The notes under the pieces were generated by a model, which worked only from the letters and a program-made list of their open reading frames with translations, had not been told where the DNA came from and did not search any database. Below are positions 9,201 to 21,200 of a stretch of DNA of 64,000 nucleotides, one piece after another. Position 1 is the first letter of the stretch, and every line of letters begins with the position of its first letter. The stretch is from Dromiciops gliroides (lineage: Eukaryota; Chordata; Mammalia; Microbiotheria; Microbiotheriidae). The DNA lies in assembly GCF_019393635.1 (NCBI RefSeq), contig NC_057863.1:640050306-640114305 (forward strand). The letters are read 5' to 3'. Both the position numbers and the translations under genes were made by a program.

Positions 9201-12200
9201 GCCCCTCCATAGATCTTTATATCTAGTTGTGGGTGGGGACTAGACAGAGCTGGTCCACTGGGCACAGGACTAGGAGTCCAGCTGTGGCACCAGGGTCCAG
9301 GGGCAGAGAAGACTCAGGAGTCAGGAGGTCAGCAGAGTTTAGGTATTTTGGTAGTGAAATGAGAACTTGAGTTTGAATCTGGCCACTCTCCCAGCATGTT
9401 CCTGGGTAACTTTCTCTTGCCTCAGTTTCCCCCCAAGGCCTCTCAGTTCCTTCTAAGTCTAAAGCTATGATTCCTTCAAGTTGAAGACAGAAGCATTAGA
9501 AAGCAGGAGGGGCCCTACAATGACCCGGGGGGCTGGGGCTAGCCAGAAGGAGATGGGGAGGGAGCTAAGGTGACCCACAAGCACCAGACTCCTCCAGCTG
9601 GCTGGGCCCCAGTAAGGTCCTGAAGGGGCAGTCCCCATCTCACACACTCCAGAGGCTCTCCATGGCCTGAGAGGCACCGCGGGGGAGCCAGGCCCCCAGT
9701 CTGCCCTCCAATCTTTCTTCCCTCCCCAGGGATGGAGGCGGGCAAAGAGAAAGGCTGATAATATTCGTCTGCTGGCTCTGGCATCCACCCCAGTTTGGGT
9801 GGGGGGGGGGGGAGACAGGTGATGGGGATGCATCTCCAATGAGTGGCTCCCATTTGCAATTCAGCTGGAGGACGGAGCCTCAGAGAGGCTTTCATGGTTG
9901 CCAAGCAACCCCTGGGAGCCCCAGTGCCCCCCCACCCCCAAATCCTTTCTGTGAATACACAAGCAGCCAATTGAGAAAGGGGGCAGGCAGGCGGGGAGGG
10001 GGAGCAGGCCAGAAAACAACTGAACAGTCTCTCCTCGGCCAGGCGCTCCTGCCTGCCCACCAGGGTCAGCGAGGACTCCACCCCCAGCCTGCGCCTAGGC
10101 CAGGAACTGAGTTCCCTGGGATCCTCGGATCTGTTGAAGGGTCTCCAGGGTCACCGCATCCATCCCTCTGTCTCTGAGTGAGGCCTCCCGCCCCCAGCTC
10201 TCTGCTTGATCAGCTCTGGAGCTAAATTTAGGCTGGCTTCCACCCCCAAGTCACAGAGCATGAAATGGAATTCGTTGGAGCTGGGTACCCAGGGGCGGTA
10301 GGGGGGTGGTGTTGGAGGGGGGCACAGCTGTGAACTCGGGCCTTAGCAACCACCCCCCAGCAGGCCTGGCTTAGCTCAGGCACCGATGCCCAGTGGGGAT
10401 GGGGGGTGGGGAATAAGGATAGGAGAGAGGCAACTGCATGGGCCAAGGCCTGGGATCAGTGTGTCCGGGGCCCTGCTCCTATGCCCACCCCCAAGGCAAA
10501 GAGCTGACAGGACAGGGCCCCCCAGAGCAGCTCCCTTCCACACCCCGGCTACTCCAGGGGACTTTGCCAAGCGTCCTGGGGAAGCAGTCAGGTGTGAGAA
10601 GCTCAGGGGTTGCTGTCAATTACCTCCCCCAAAGCAAGTCCTGAGGCCAGAGGGAGCCCAGGGGGAAGATGGCATCTCAGAGTGCCTGGGCTCAGCACTC
10701 ATCACCCTGCTTGGCCACAGCTTTCCCCACGGTACCTGGCCACTGCCAGCTCCGCTTACTCCACTAGCCAGGTCGGGCTTGGTCCCTGAGCCACACCAGG
10801 CTGGCTGGCCCCAAGACAAAAGATATCAGACAGGCCTGGGGCCGGGCGGCACTGCCCAGGGACAAAGGGGTGAGGTGCCAACCCTCTGCCCCCACATGCT
10901 GCCCTTGGCTGGTCCGGGAAGTTGTAGCCCTCCTTCCCATCTAGCCATATACCGCACTGCCCTGAGGGGTAGGGCAAAAACCTCAGTCACAGGTCCCACG
11001 GGGCAGGGAACCCATCTGGTCGTGAAGATGTAATCTTCCCCCCAGGGAGACCAGGGAGCCTGCCCCAGCCTGGGGACCTGATGTCTGAGAGATGACAGCA
11101 TGACAGCTCCCCTTCCTGGGTTGATTTCAGCCTCCCAGTCTGAGAGGGTGACTGGGCCCTGACCTCCTTACCTCTTATCCTGGGGATGGGTGAAGGGGCT
11201 GACTGGTGCAGGGCCCACAGAGGCCCGGATCAGTGTCTTCACAGGGTTTTGCCAGTTATTTTTGCTTTCTGATTTGAAAGCTTGGAAGTCATGGGTGCCT
11301 TGGAGATGTTGGGCAGCTTCCTGCATGGCTGCCACATTTAGGTGCCTGGACAGAGAAGGGGGGAAAAGGGTGTTCTTCCTACACCATGCCTCTAGCCCCA
11401 CCTCCCTCCTCCCCTCCCCAGCCCAGGGCCTGGCCTTCTCAGGGGGCAGCAATGAAGAAGGGCAGGAAAACGCTCTATCCCAGCCCCAGGGGCCTCAGCC
11501 TCTGCCTAGTCCCTTCCCCTGGATATGTGCTAAGGGTGGGGAGGGGGCAGCCTAAGCCCCAGTTGTGGCACTCACTCAGCCCTCAGTGCCCAGCATAGGT
11601 TCCGGTCAAACACAGACAGGGTGTCCAGGGAGCAGCCGGTTACCACCCGGTACAGGTAGGTCCTTGATGTGGCTTCAAATCGAGCGTGGAAGTCATCAGG
11701 GGCCCGAAAAGCTCGGATCACTCTGGAAGAGGAAATACTAGGATTAGATTCCAGGAAGAACTTCCAAGGCGGGCGTGTGTACTGGTCCCCTGCCTGTGCC
11801 TACCTCCCCAAGCTAGGACAGCCAGTGCAGCGGCCAGTGATGAACAAAAGGACTATGGGTCATGGACTTCCAAGATCACCCTGGTGACTGACACAGTGAC
11901 TGGGGAGTGGGAACACCTGGGCCCTGCAGGTTATGAGCCATGACCTGCTTTCCTCAGAACCAGTTTTAAAAGACCCCGAGTAGGGGGCAGCTAGGTGGCA
12001 CAGTGGATAAAGCACCAGTCCTGGAGTCAAGAGGACCTGAGTTCAAATCTGGCCTCAGACACTTGATGCTTACTAGTCATTGCCCTCATTGCCCTGCAAA
12101 AAAAAAAAAAAAAAAAAAAGACCCTGAGGTTGGGGGACTTCTATACCAATCAATCAATTGATCACCAAGAATTGATTCAGTGCCCACTACACATCACAGT

Positions 12201-15200
12201 ACTAAGCAACGAGGGAAACAAAGGCAAAGAATGAGAGAGACAGCGAGGAGACGTCTATGTACGTACAGAACAAAACCCCAAAGCAGAGCCAGGTCATTGG
12301 GAGTGGGCCCTAGTAGTTGAGGGGGTCAGGGAAGGCTGGATCAGGGACAAAACCAGGGATTCCGTGGGACAGCAATGACGGGATGCGCGGGGAAGGGAGA
12401 TGGAGGCCCTGTGGGAGGATAGGAAAGGCAGTGAAAAAGAACGAGGCCGACTGGGATAGCGGCCAGAGCGCCAATCTCAGAGCCACAAAGACCTTGGTCC
12501 AAGTTCCACTTCTGACACATGTGAGCTGTTTGACTCTAGTCAACTAACTTCCTAGTACTTCTAGACCAATGGTGTCAAAGTCAAACAGAAGCAGGGGCCG
12601 CTGATCAGTCCATGAGGAGCCCTGCAGGCCGTGTGTCAGCTTGGTTTTTGTTTGTTTGTTTTGTTTTTTGGTTTCTTTTTGTGGGGCAATGAGGGTTAAG
12701 TGACTTGCCCAGGGTCACACAGCTAGTAAGTGTCAAGTATCTGAGGCCTGATTTGAACTCAGGTCCTCCTGGATCCAGGGCCGGTGCTCGATCCTCTGCC
12801 CCCGTCAGCTTGGTTTTAAAACATCTTCCTATCTTTGTTTGATTAGATTTTTATTTATTTTGTTAGCTATTTCCAAATTACACTTTAACATGGTCTGGGC
12901 TGCACTTGTGGGCCACATGTGGGCCAAGGGTTGGACACTTCTGCTCTAGACAGAACCCTCTAGGACTCTAGGTCACAGAGACAGACGGTGCTGACCTGTC
13001 CAATCCCTAGCTCTAAGACCACGAGTTGCAGAGAAGATGCCAACGTATATTGGAGGAAGTGCCCTCACCCAGAAGTTCCCTACATGACTGGCACCCTAGA
13101 TCTAAAGGCAGGCTGGAGTCAGGTTGTAGAGGTCTTTAACAGGAGTTTCTGTCTGACTCTGGAGATGCTAGGAGCCACTGAAGTTTATTGAGTAGGGGAG
13201 TGATGTACTTAGATCTGTTTGAGAGGGAAATTACTGATTGACTGGAGGTCGGTCTGCAGCGAGGGGAAACTGAAGGCAGGGAAACCACCCAGCAGCTATT
13301 GCAATAATCCAGGCGTGAGGTGATGAGGGCCCAGATGGGGTGGGGGCTGCATCAGAGGAGAGAAGGGGGCGTATTGGAGAGACGTTATAGAAGTCAAATT
13401 GACGAGATCTGACAACAGACTGGATGGGGGGAGGATGAGGAAGAATGGGGAGTCGCCTTGGAAGGACGGCAGTGTCCTCACCAGTAAGAGGGATGTTTGG
13501 GAGAGTAACAGGTCAGAGCTCAGTGTTGGGCATGCCAAATTTGAAATGCCTACAGGTCATCGATTTGGAGTGGGTCATGGCTCAGGAGAAAGGCTGACCA
13601 GGACTGGCTCAGGCTGGGCATTGGCATAGAGGTGGAAATGAAAACCAGAGGAGCTGATGAGGCCATGGAGAGCGAGTGTGTATAGAAAGAAGAGAAGAGG
13701 GCGCTGAACAGAGCTTCGAGGCCCATCCGCGGCCAGAGGAGTCAGCTGGGGCCCAGGACCTCCTGGGTTTGGCTCCTCCACCCCAGAACAAGGTCAAATC
13801 CTGGGCTAGGAAGAGGCTACTTCCTGCCCCTCTCAGAGTCAGAGATAATCCTGAGCCTTAGAGAGGTGCTGGATAGCCGGAAACTGGGCCCCACCCAGGG
13901 GCCAAGCAGTCCATCTGCCTCTCTACACATCCTTGCCTCCTACTCCAGCCACCCCCAAAGGTGGGCTACCTCCATCTCCTGCTCTCAGCCATACCAGGAA
14001 GGGGCTGTCCGCTATGCCTGGTGCTGATCCTTGCTCACAGACAGAGCCACAGGAATGTGAGATGTGCAGGGGTATCCCAAATCCCTGGGGCTGGCGTCAA
14101 GGATGGCCAGGTCCCCAAAGCTTGGCAAAACCTGAGGATTTGATCATGGGGGATTGGGGGAGAGGGTAACACCAGGCTCTCTCTAGAACCTGGGACAAGA
14201 CTGTGCCTTGAGGAATCTCTGTTAACAGACTGAGGGTGGTCTAGCCTATAGTGTATGGGGTGGAGTGATGGTGGGAGAGAGGCCAGGGTGGGGGGTGTTT
14301 CTATACCTGATGTCTGGGTGCTCAAGGTGGATATTGAGTGCCGAAGTGAGGATATCAGGTGAGAAAGGGGGTCGGCCGGGCAGGCGCTGAATATCCAGAT
14401 GGGCAGAGTTCTCGAGAGCATGGACGCCGGAATCTGTTCGGCTAGAGATGTTGAACTTGACAGGTGTGATGGACTTTAGCCGCTCTGCAGCGCTCTGAGA
14501 GCGAAAGGGGGATGCAGGTGAGGGGTGACCCCGGGGACCCTCTGCCCTCAGCTGGATGGTGCCCAATGAGGCAGCACAGACAGAGCCCCAAATCTGGGAT
14601 CCCCACAAGTCCTGGGTTGGAATTCTGGCCCTGCTCTTAGAGAGCTAGTTCTGAGACTTTGGATGGGGCCCTTCCCCAACCTGGGCCTCAGTTTCCTGCT
14701 CTATAAAATAAACACATTGGGCCCCTCAGTCTCTAAGGTCCCTTCTAGTTCTGAGTCCCCTGATCCATTGCAGCCACAGGCTAGAAGTCCCTCCAGAAAT
14801 CTAAAGGAGTCTTGCACCATGGCAAGATTGGGGGAGAGTTAATGCTGAGGATCCAACCATCTGCTCATAGTCCCTGCCCCAGGTCTAGATGCCTTGATCC
14901 AATCTGTATCCACAGGGATCCAAGGACCCCTGTACTCAGCAGAAGTTCAAGCCCCAGACACCCTGCCCCCGTCCCTTATACGGTGACCTGTTTCCAGATA
15001 GCATGAGGTCATTCCATCCATCCCCCTGCCTCCCGGTGAGGCAACTGCATCTAGGCCCATCCCCCACATAAACAGAGACTTTAATCAAGGGGCAGGGGTG
15101 GGAGGTTGGCAATAAAGATGGTATTTTCACCTACATTCTGGCCAAACCGGACTGCTGGCTGCGCCATCTGCAGCCTCCAGAACCTTTGTGCAGACTGCTG

Positions 15201-18200
15201 CCCGTGCCTGGGATGCCTGCCTCCCTCACAGCCACCTTGTAGTGCCCCTGGCTTCCGTGTGGCTCCACTCCCATACTGCCTCCTATGGAGAAGCCCCCCT
15301 CCTGATCCCCCTCCCCCACATGCTAGTGCTCTCCCTCCCTCTTCCTCAAACCATCATGGATCGGCAGACAACTCATTCACTCACCTCTAGAAGATTCTGG
15401 ACCCCGACCTTGTGCATCGGCTGTTTGACAGCCATGACGCCACTGTAGGGAGAGGGAGGGGGAGAGAGGAGGGGAAAGAGACAGAGACAGAGAGAGATGA
15501 GAGAGACAGAGAAAAGAGACAGAGAGAAAGGGATGAGAGAGAGAGGTGAGAGACAGAAAAGAGAGAGGAGACAGAGAAAGGGATGAGAGAGACAGAGAGA
15601 AGAGAGAGAGGAGATGGAGAGAGAAAGGGATGAGAGAGACAGAGAGAGATGAGAGAGACAGAAAAGAGGAGACAGAGAAAGGGATGAGAGAGACAGAGAG
15701 AAGAGAGAGACAGAGGAGATGGAGAGAGAAAGGGATGAGAGAGACAGAGAGAGATGAGAGACAGAAGAGAGAGAGAGGGAGAGTCAGTCATAGCCAGGTA
15801 CCACTTCCCCCTCTGGGAGGCAGGGACCCTAAAACACAGAATGTCAGAGCTGGGAAGAACCCCATAGACTATCCATCATTTAACCCCTTCAGGTTGCAGA
15901 TAAACTGAGGCCAAGGGGAAGCGGCCAACACTGCCCCGTGGGTGCCATGAGGTCCCAGATGGCAGGGGCTGCTTTTGCTTGTCTTTGTGCCCCCAGCTCC
16001 AGGCAGGTGCCCAGTACCCAGAGGCCTTGTTGACTTGGGTTGTTACCATCAGCACGGGGGCTACCTCCTAGGCGATTCCTCCTAAGTCCTTTTTTTTCCC
16101 CTTGAATTTGCTTTGGGAGCCTCCACAAGCCTGCAGGTGCCCACCTCTGGCCTCCCAATCCTGGGGCCTTTCTTTGGAACTCCTCGCCACACACCAGGGA
16201 AAGTGTCTGAAGCAGCTCCTTTTCTGCCCCTGGGACAGGTTGGACACACGGTGGGAACCCTCCTCTAGACCTCCTCCAGATGTATCGATGTGTGAATGGA
16301 AGACACAGACTTTACCCCTCACTGCTGACTAGGCCCTCACTGCTAGGCCTTTGAGATTCTGTGAAGTGTGAACGCTAACCATTCTGTTATAGGCATCATC
16401 CTCAAACTTTGGCCTCAGGACCCCTTTACCCTCTTAAAAATAATTGAATAGAGGGTGGATAGGTGGCGCAGTGGATAAAGCACCAGCCCTGGAGTCAGGA
16501 GTACCTGAGTTCAAATCCGGCCTCAGACACTGTGTGACCCTGGGCAAGTCACTTAACCCCTATTGCCCCACAAAAAAACCCAAAACAAAAAATAATTGAA
16601 TACACCCCCCCCCAAAAAAAGAACTCTGGTTTACGGGGGGGTGGGGTTCTCCATCAACATTTTATCAGAACTTAAAACATCTTGGTATTTTTGGGGGTGG
16701 GGCAATAAGGGTTAAGTGACTTGCCCAGGGTAACACAGCTAGTAAGTGTCAAGTGTCGGCCCATGCTTCACTGAAGGAACTGAAGCCATCCGCTGCAGAC
16801 TCCCTCTCTTCCCCAGTTCCGTGCTTCCGATCACCCCTATCTCTCCTCCCCCCATGCCTTTGCCCCAGGCTCAGGGGATAAGGGGGCCCTTCTCTTTGCC
16901 CTCTTCTTATGGGGTGAATCCTAACACCTTTTGCCTCCTCCTCCTCGTCCTCCTAGCCTGCCCCTTCCAATCTTCCCTTCTCTTGACCTAATTTCCAACC
17001 TCTTTTTATCCCCATTGCCATCAACACAACCAGATCGTGGCCAAGTCTAAAAAAAACTCACTTTGACATCCCCTCAAGCGAGTGCCCTAAATCTCTCTTT
17101 CCAGAGGAGAGCAAAGCTGCTGGCGTATTTTCACCTCTATTTTCTCACCTCCTACTCATTTCTCAACCCCTGGAAATTGAGCTGCTGTCCCCACCACTGC
17201 TGAAACGGCTCTCCCCTAGGTCACCAGGGATTATCCCGTCAGCCTTTTCTTGGGTCTGTTTGACCTTCAGTGGTCGGACACTGGTCACCACCTCCTCCTC
17301 CCTGGGTTTTGGTGACATGACCACGGGATGTGGACCTCGACCTCCCTGTGGATGCACTGACCCTCCTCAGTCTTCATGTCTAGCTCTTTAGGCATCCGTA
17401 CATAAGGGTTTAATCATTGGCTTTAATTATGATCTTTATGCAGATGACTCCCAGATTTATATTTGTTGTTGTTTAGTCCTGCCTGACACTTCACCACCCC
17501 ATTCGGGGTTTTCTTGGCAAAGGTATTGGAGTGGTTTTGACATTTCCTTGCCCAGCTTGTGTTGTTTAAAATCTAAATGTTGGTTCTAATCTGCCCCCCC
17601 CCCCCGTTTTTTTGGGAAACTGGCTAAAATCACTGATAAATTGTATTTTATCACAAGCTCCTTTGATGAAGTAACCTATATCATCAGACACAGCTAGTTA
17701 GTGTCTGAGGCCGGATTTGAAGTTAGGTCTTCCTGACTCCAGGCCCAGTGCTCCATCCACTCTACCACCGACTTAGCTCTAACCTCTCTCCCAAAGACTG
17801 GTCCTCCATCTCCAACTGCCTAGCCGACCAACGTCTCCATCTGGGTGTCATTGGTGGCATAGAGTGCCAGGCCTGGAGTCAGGAAGACCTGAGTTCAAAT
17901 CTACCCTCAGACACTAGTTAGCTGTGTGACCCTGGGCAGGTCACTTCACCCTGTTTGCCTCAGTTTCCTCATCTGTAAGACGAGCTGGACAAGGAAATGG
18001 CAAACCACTTTAGTATCTCTGCCAAGAAAACCCCAAATGGGGTCATCAAAAAGTGACAACAAAATGTCTAAAACAGGACTCATTTCCCCTAAAGCCCCTC
18101 ACTCCCCCAACTTCCTAATCTGTGTTCAGAGCACCACTCCCCTTTCCAACCCAATCAATGCATCAAGGGGCTCCTCTGTAACTGGCGCTGTGCCAAGCGC

Positions 18201-21200
18201 TAAGTATACAATTAATAAGACCACCCATCTTCCTCTTTACCATCACCAAGGGGTCACTCTCGACTCCTCACTCCCCATCACCTCCCACATCCAATCAGTG
18301 GCTGGATCTTGTGGTCTCTCCTTCCTCACCATCTTTCACACACTTCTGCTCGGCCTGCCCCACAAGTACCCAGATGTGGGCCCTCAGAATCCCTTAATTG
18401 TCCCACTGCGGTAGCTTCTCAGATTGGTGTCTGCCTCAGTTCTCTCCCCTCTCCAATCCCCAGTCATCATATCGGTCTGAGCCTCTTCCTCCCTTGCTCA
18501 AGAAACTCCAGTGGCTCCCTCCTGCCCCTAGGATAAAGGACACACTTCGTTTGGCTTGTAAAGCCCTTTGGCATCGGGCTCCAACTTATCTTTCCAGATA
18601 GACTGGACATTCCAGCCAAACTGGTCTCTGGTTGTTCCTCATACATGACAATCCACCTTCCCACCTCGATTTGTATGGATTTCCCTGCATGTTTGCTCTC
18701 CCTCCTCATCTCCTCCTCTTGGAATCTCTAATTCCTTCCCAAACTCAGCTTGCCCATCAACTATCTCCCATACTAGGCCCTGCATCGCTCCCACCCCCAT
18801 CATATTTACTTATCAGTATACATGTCACAAGGCAGCCAGGCAGCTCAGTGGATAGAGTGCTAGGCCTGGAGTCAGGGAGAGCTGGGTTCAAATCTAGATT
18901 CAGACATGTAGTAGCTGTGTGCCCCTGGACAAGTCACTTGACCTCTGTTTGCCTTTTAACACTGGAGAAGGAAATGGCAAACCTCTCCACTATCTTTGCC
19001 AAGAAAACCTCATGGATAGTACTGATGTGCTATGGTCCACAGTGTCACAAAGAGCTAGAATCAGTCATTCAATAAGCATTTATTAAAAACCTGCTGTGTA
19101 CTAGAGAAGGAAATGGCAAACCACACCAGTATCTTTGTTTTGTTCTTTGTTTTGCAGGGCAATGAGGGTTAAGTAACTTGCCCAGGGTCACACAGCTAGC
19201 AAGTGTCAGGTGTCTGAGGCTGGACCTGAACTCAGGTCCTGCTGAATCCAGGGCCAGTGCTTTATCCACTGCGCCACCTAGCTGCCCCGACACACCAGTA
19301 TCTTTGCCCAGAAAACCCCACGACCAGTATAGGTGTAATATGTTCCATGGGGTCATGAAGAGTTGTCTATCTCTCCAGTGGAACAGAATCTTGAGGGAGG
19401 GACTGCTTTTGTCTCTGCACCCCTAGCAGGTAGCACAGGGTCTGGTGCACACTGTAGACTGTGTTGAACATTGTTCTCCAACTTTAGAGAGAGAAGTGAT
19501 GAACTCTGAGTGTAGATCAAAGCAGGGTATTTTTCACTTTAATTTTCTTGTGTTTTTTTTTCAAATGTGTATGTGTGGTTTTACACACACACAGCTAATA
19601 CATGACATTACGTGGATAATCTGATATCATATTGCTTGCTTTCTCAAGGAGTGGAGATGGGATGAGAGCATTTGGAACTCAAAACTTAAAAAATGAATGC
19701 TAATTTTGTTTACATTTAATTGGGAAATATTTAATGAAATAAATAAAATATATTTTTGTCAAAAGACAGAGAGCTCCCTGAGGGTAGAGACTGTCTTTTG
19801 TTTCTTTTTGTAAATCTAGTGCTTGGCACAGAGACTGGCACATTGTGGGCACAATGTTTCCTGCCTTATCTAGGCAACAAATGCCTATTGAATTAAATCC
19901 TTGCAATCAGAGCTTAGGAGCCAACTGCCCTACGAGGCCTTTGGTGATTCCTCTCCAAGGCCCACTGGGTTATGGGTTTTAATTTCCCTCTTGAAATTAA
20001 TTTGGGGTGCTTCTACATGCTCTTATAGTGGGGAGAGTCAGCAGAGGCGAAGGGTTAAAATCCTGTTCTTATTAATAACCCGGGCGTGACCTTGGGCTAG
20101 TCAACCTCTCGGGACCTCAGGGTCCTTGTCTGTAAAACCAAGGAGTTAGACTAGATGCCCCCTAAGGTCTCCACCCAGCTAAGATGGATGATTTCCTTAT
20201 CTGCCCCCTCCCCCTAAAATATAAGCTTCCTGTGGGCACAGATAGTGGGTTTTTTTGTTTGTTTTTTTAATCTCTTAATTACCACTGCCTTGCCAGGCCT
20301 TATTTAATGTTTAAAATGCATTGAATTCCCGCCCCCCCCTCCAGTGGGGCTGGTTGAAAGTGCACGGGTCGGTTCCAACAGGGGGTCCCTTTCTCCCTCC
20401 TCCTTTTCCCTCTACCCCTAGAATAGCACTTAGTCTAAACAAAGCTGTTTCCCCATCGGGCAGAAATGTTTAGAAACCCGGTTTCCTGAAAACATGTCCG
20501 AGTCTGGGTGCCTCCTTTAAATGGTCAACCTAAACTTAGCTCGGGTACCAGCCTTCTATCCTGCCCTGCCCCTCCCCACCCCTGCCAAACCTGGTTACTG
20601 TCTGTGGCCACATCCTTCCTTTGCTCCGGGAGAGGAAGCTGGGGTGGGGTGGGGGCTGGGGGCTGTGTAAGTCTCCATGCCTGGTGCCCTCCACGGCTGT
20701 CCACAGCCTGCACACACTGCACACAGCAGGCGCTTAATAATTGCTGGTTGAGGGACAGCTAGGTGGCGCAGTGGACAGAGCACCGGCCCTGGAGTCAGGA
20801 GGACCTGAGTTCAAATCCACCTTCAGACACTTAACACTTACTAGCTGTGTGACCCTGGGCAAGTCACTTAACCCCAATTGCCTCGAAAAAAACAAACAAA
20901 CCAAAAAATTGCTGGTTGACTGGTGGGTTGACCAAACTGAATCACGGAGTCAAGGATCTTGGCTCCAAGACGGGAAGGTGCTTAGAGATCACTGACCCCA
21001 GACTTACTAGGTCCTGGAGCAAGAAACAGGCCCAGGGAGGGGAAGGGGCTTGTCCTGCTACCTGGGGCGGTAGCAGGGTGGGGGGCTGGTCATCAGGGCA
21101 CCCTCATACCCCCCCCCAGGCACTGCCTTCCAGATTCCTCCCTCGGACTCACTCCAATCCTTCCTGCTGCACCCCCGGCGTCCCACGTGGGTGCCAGGGC

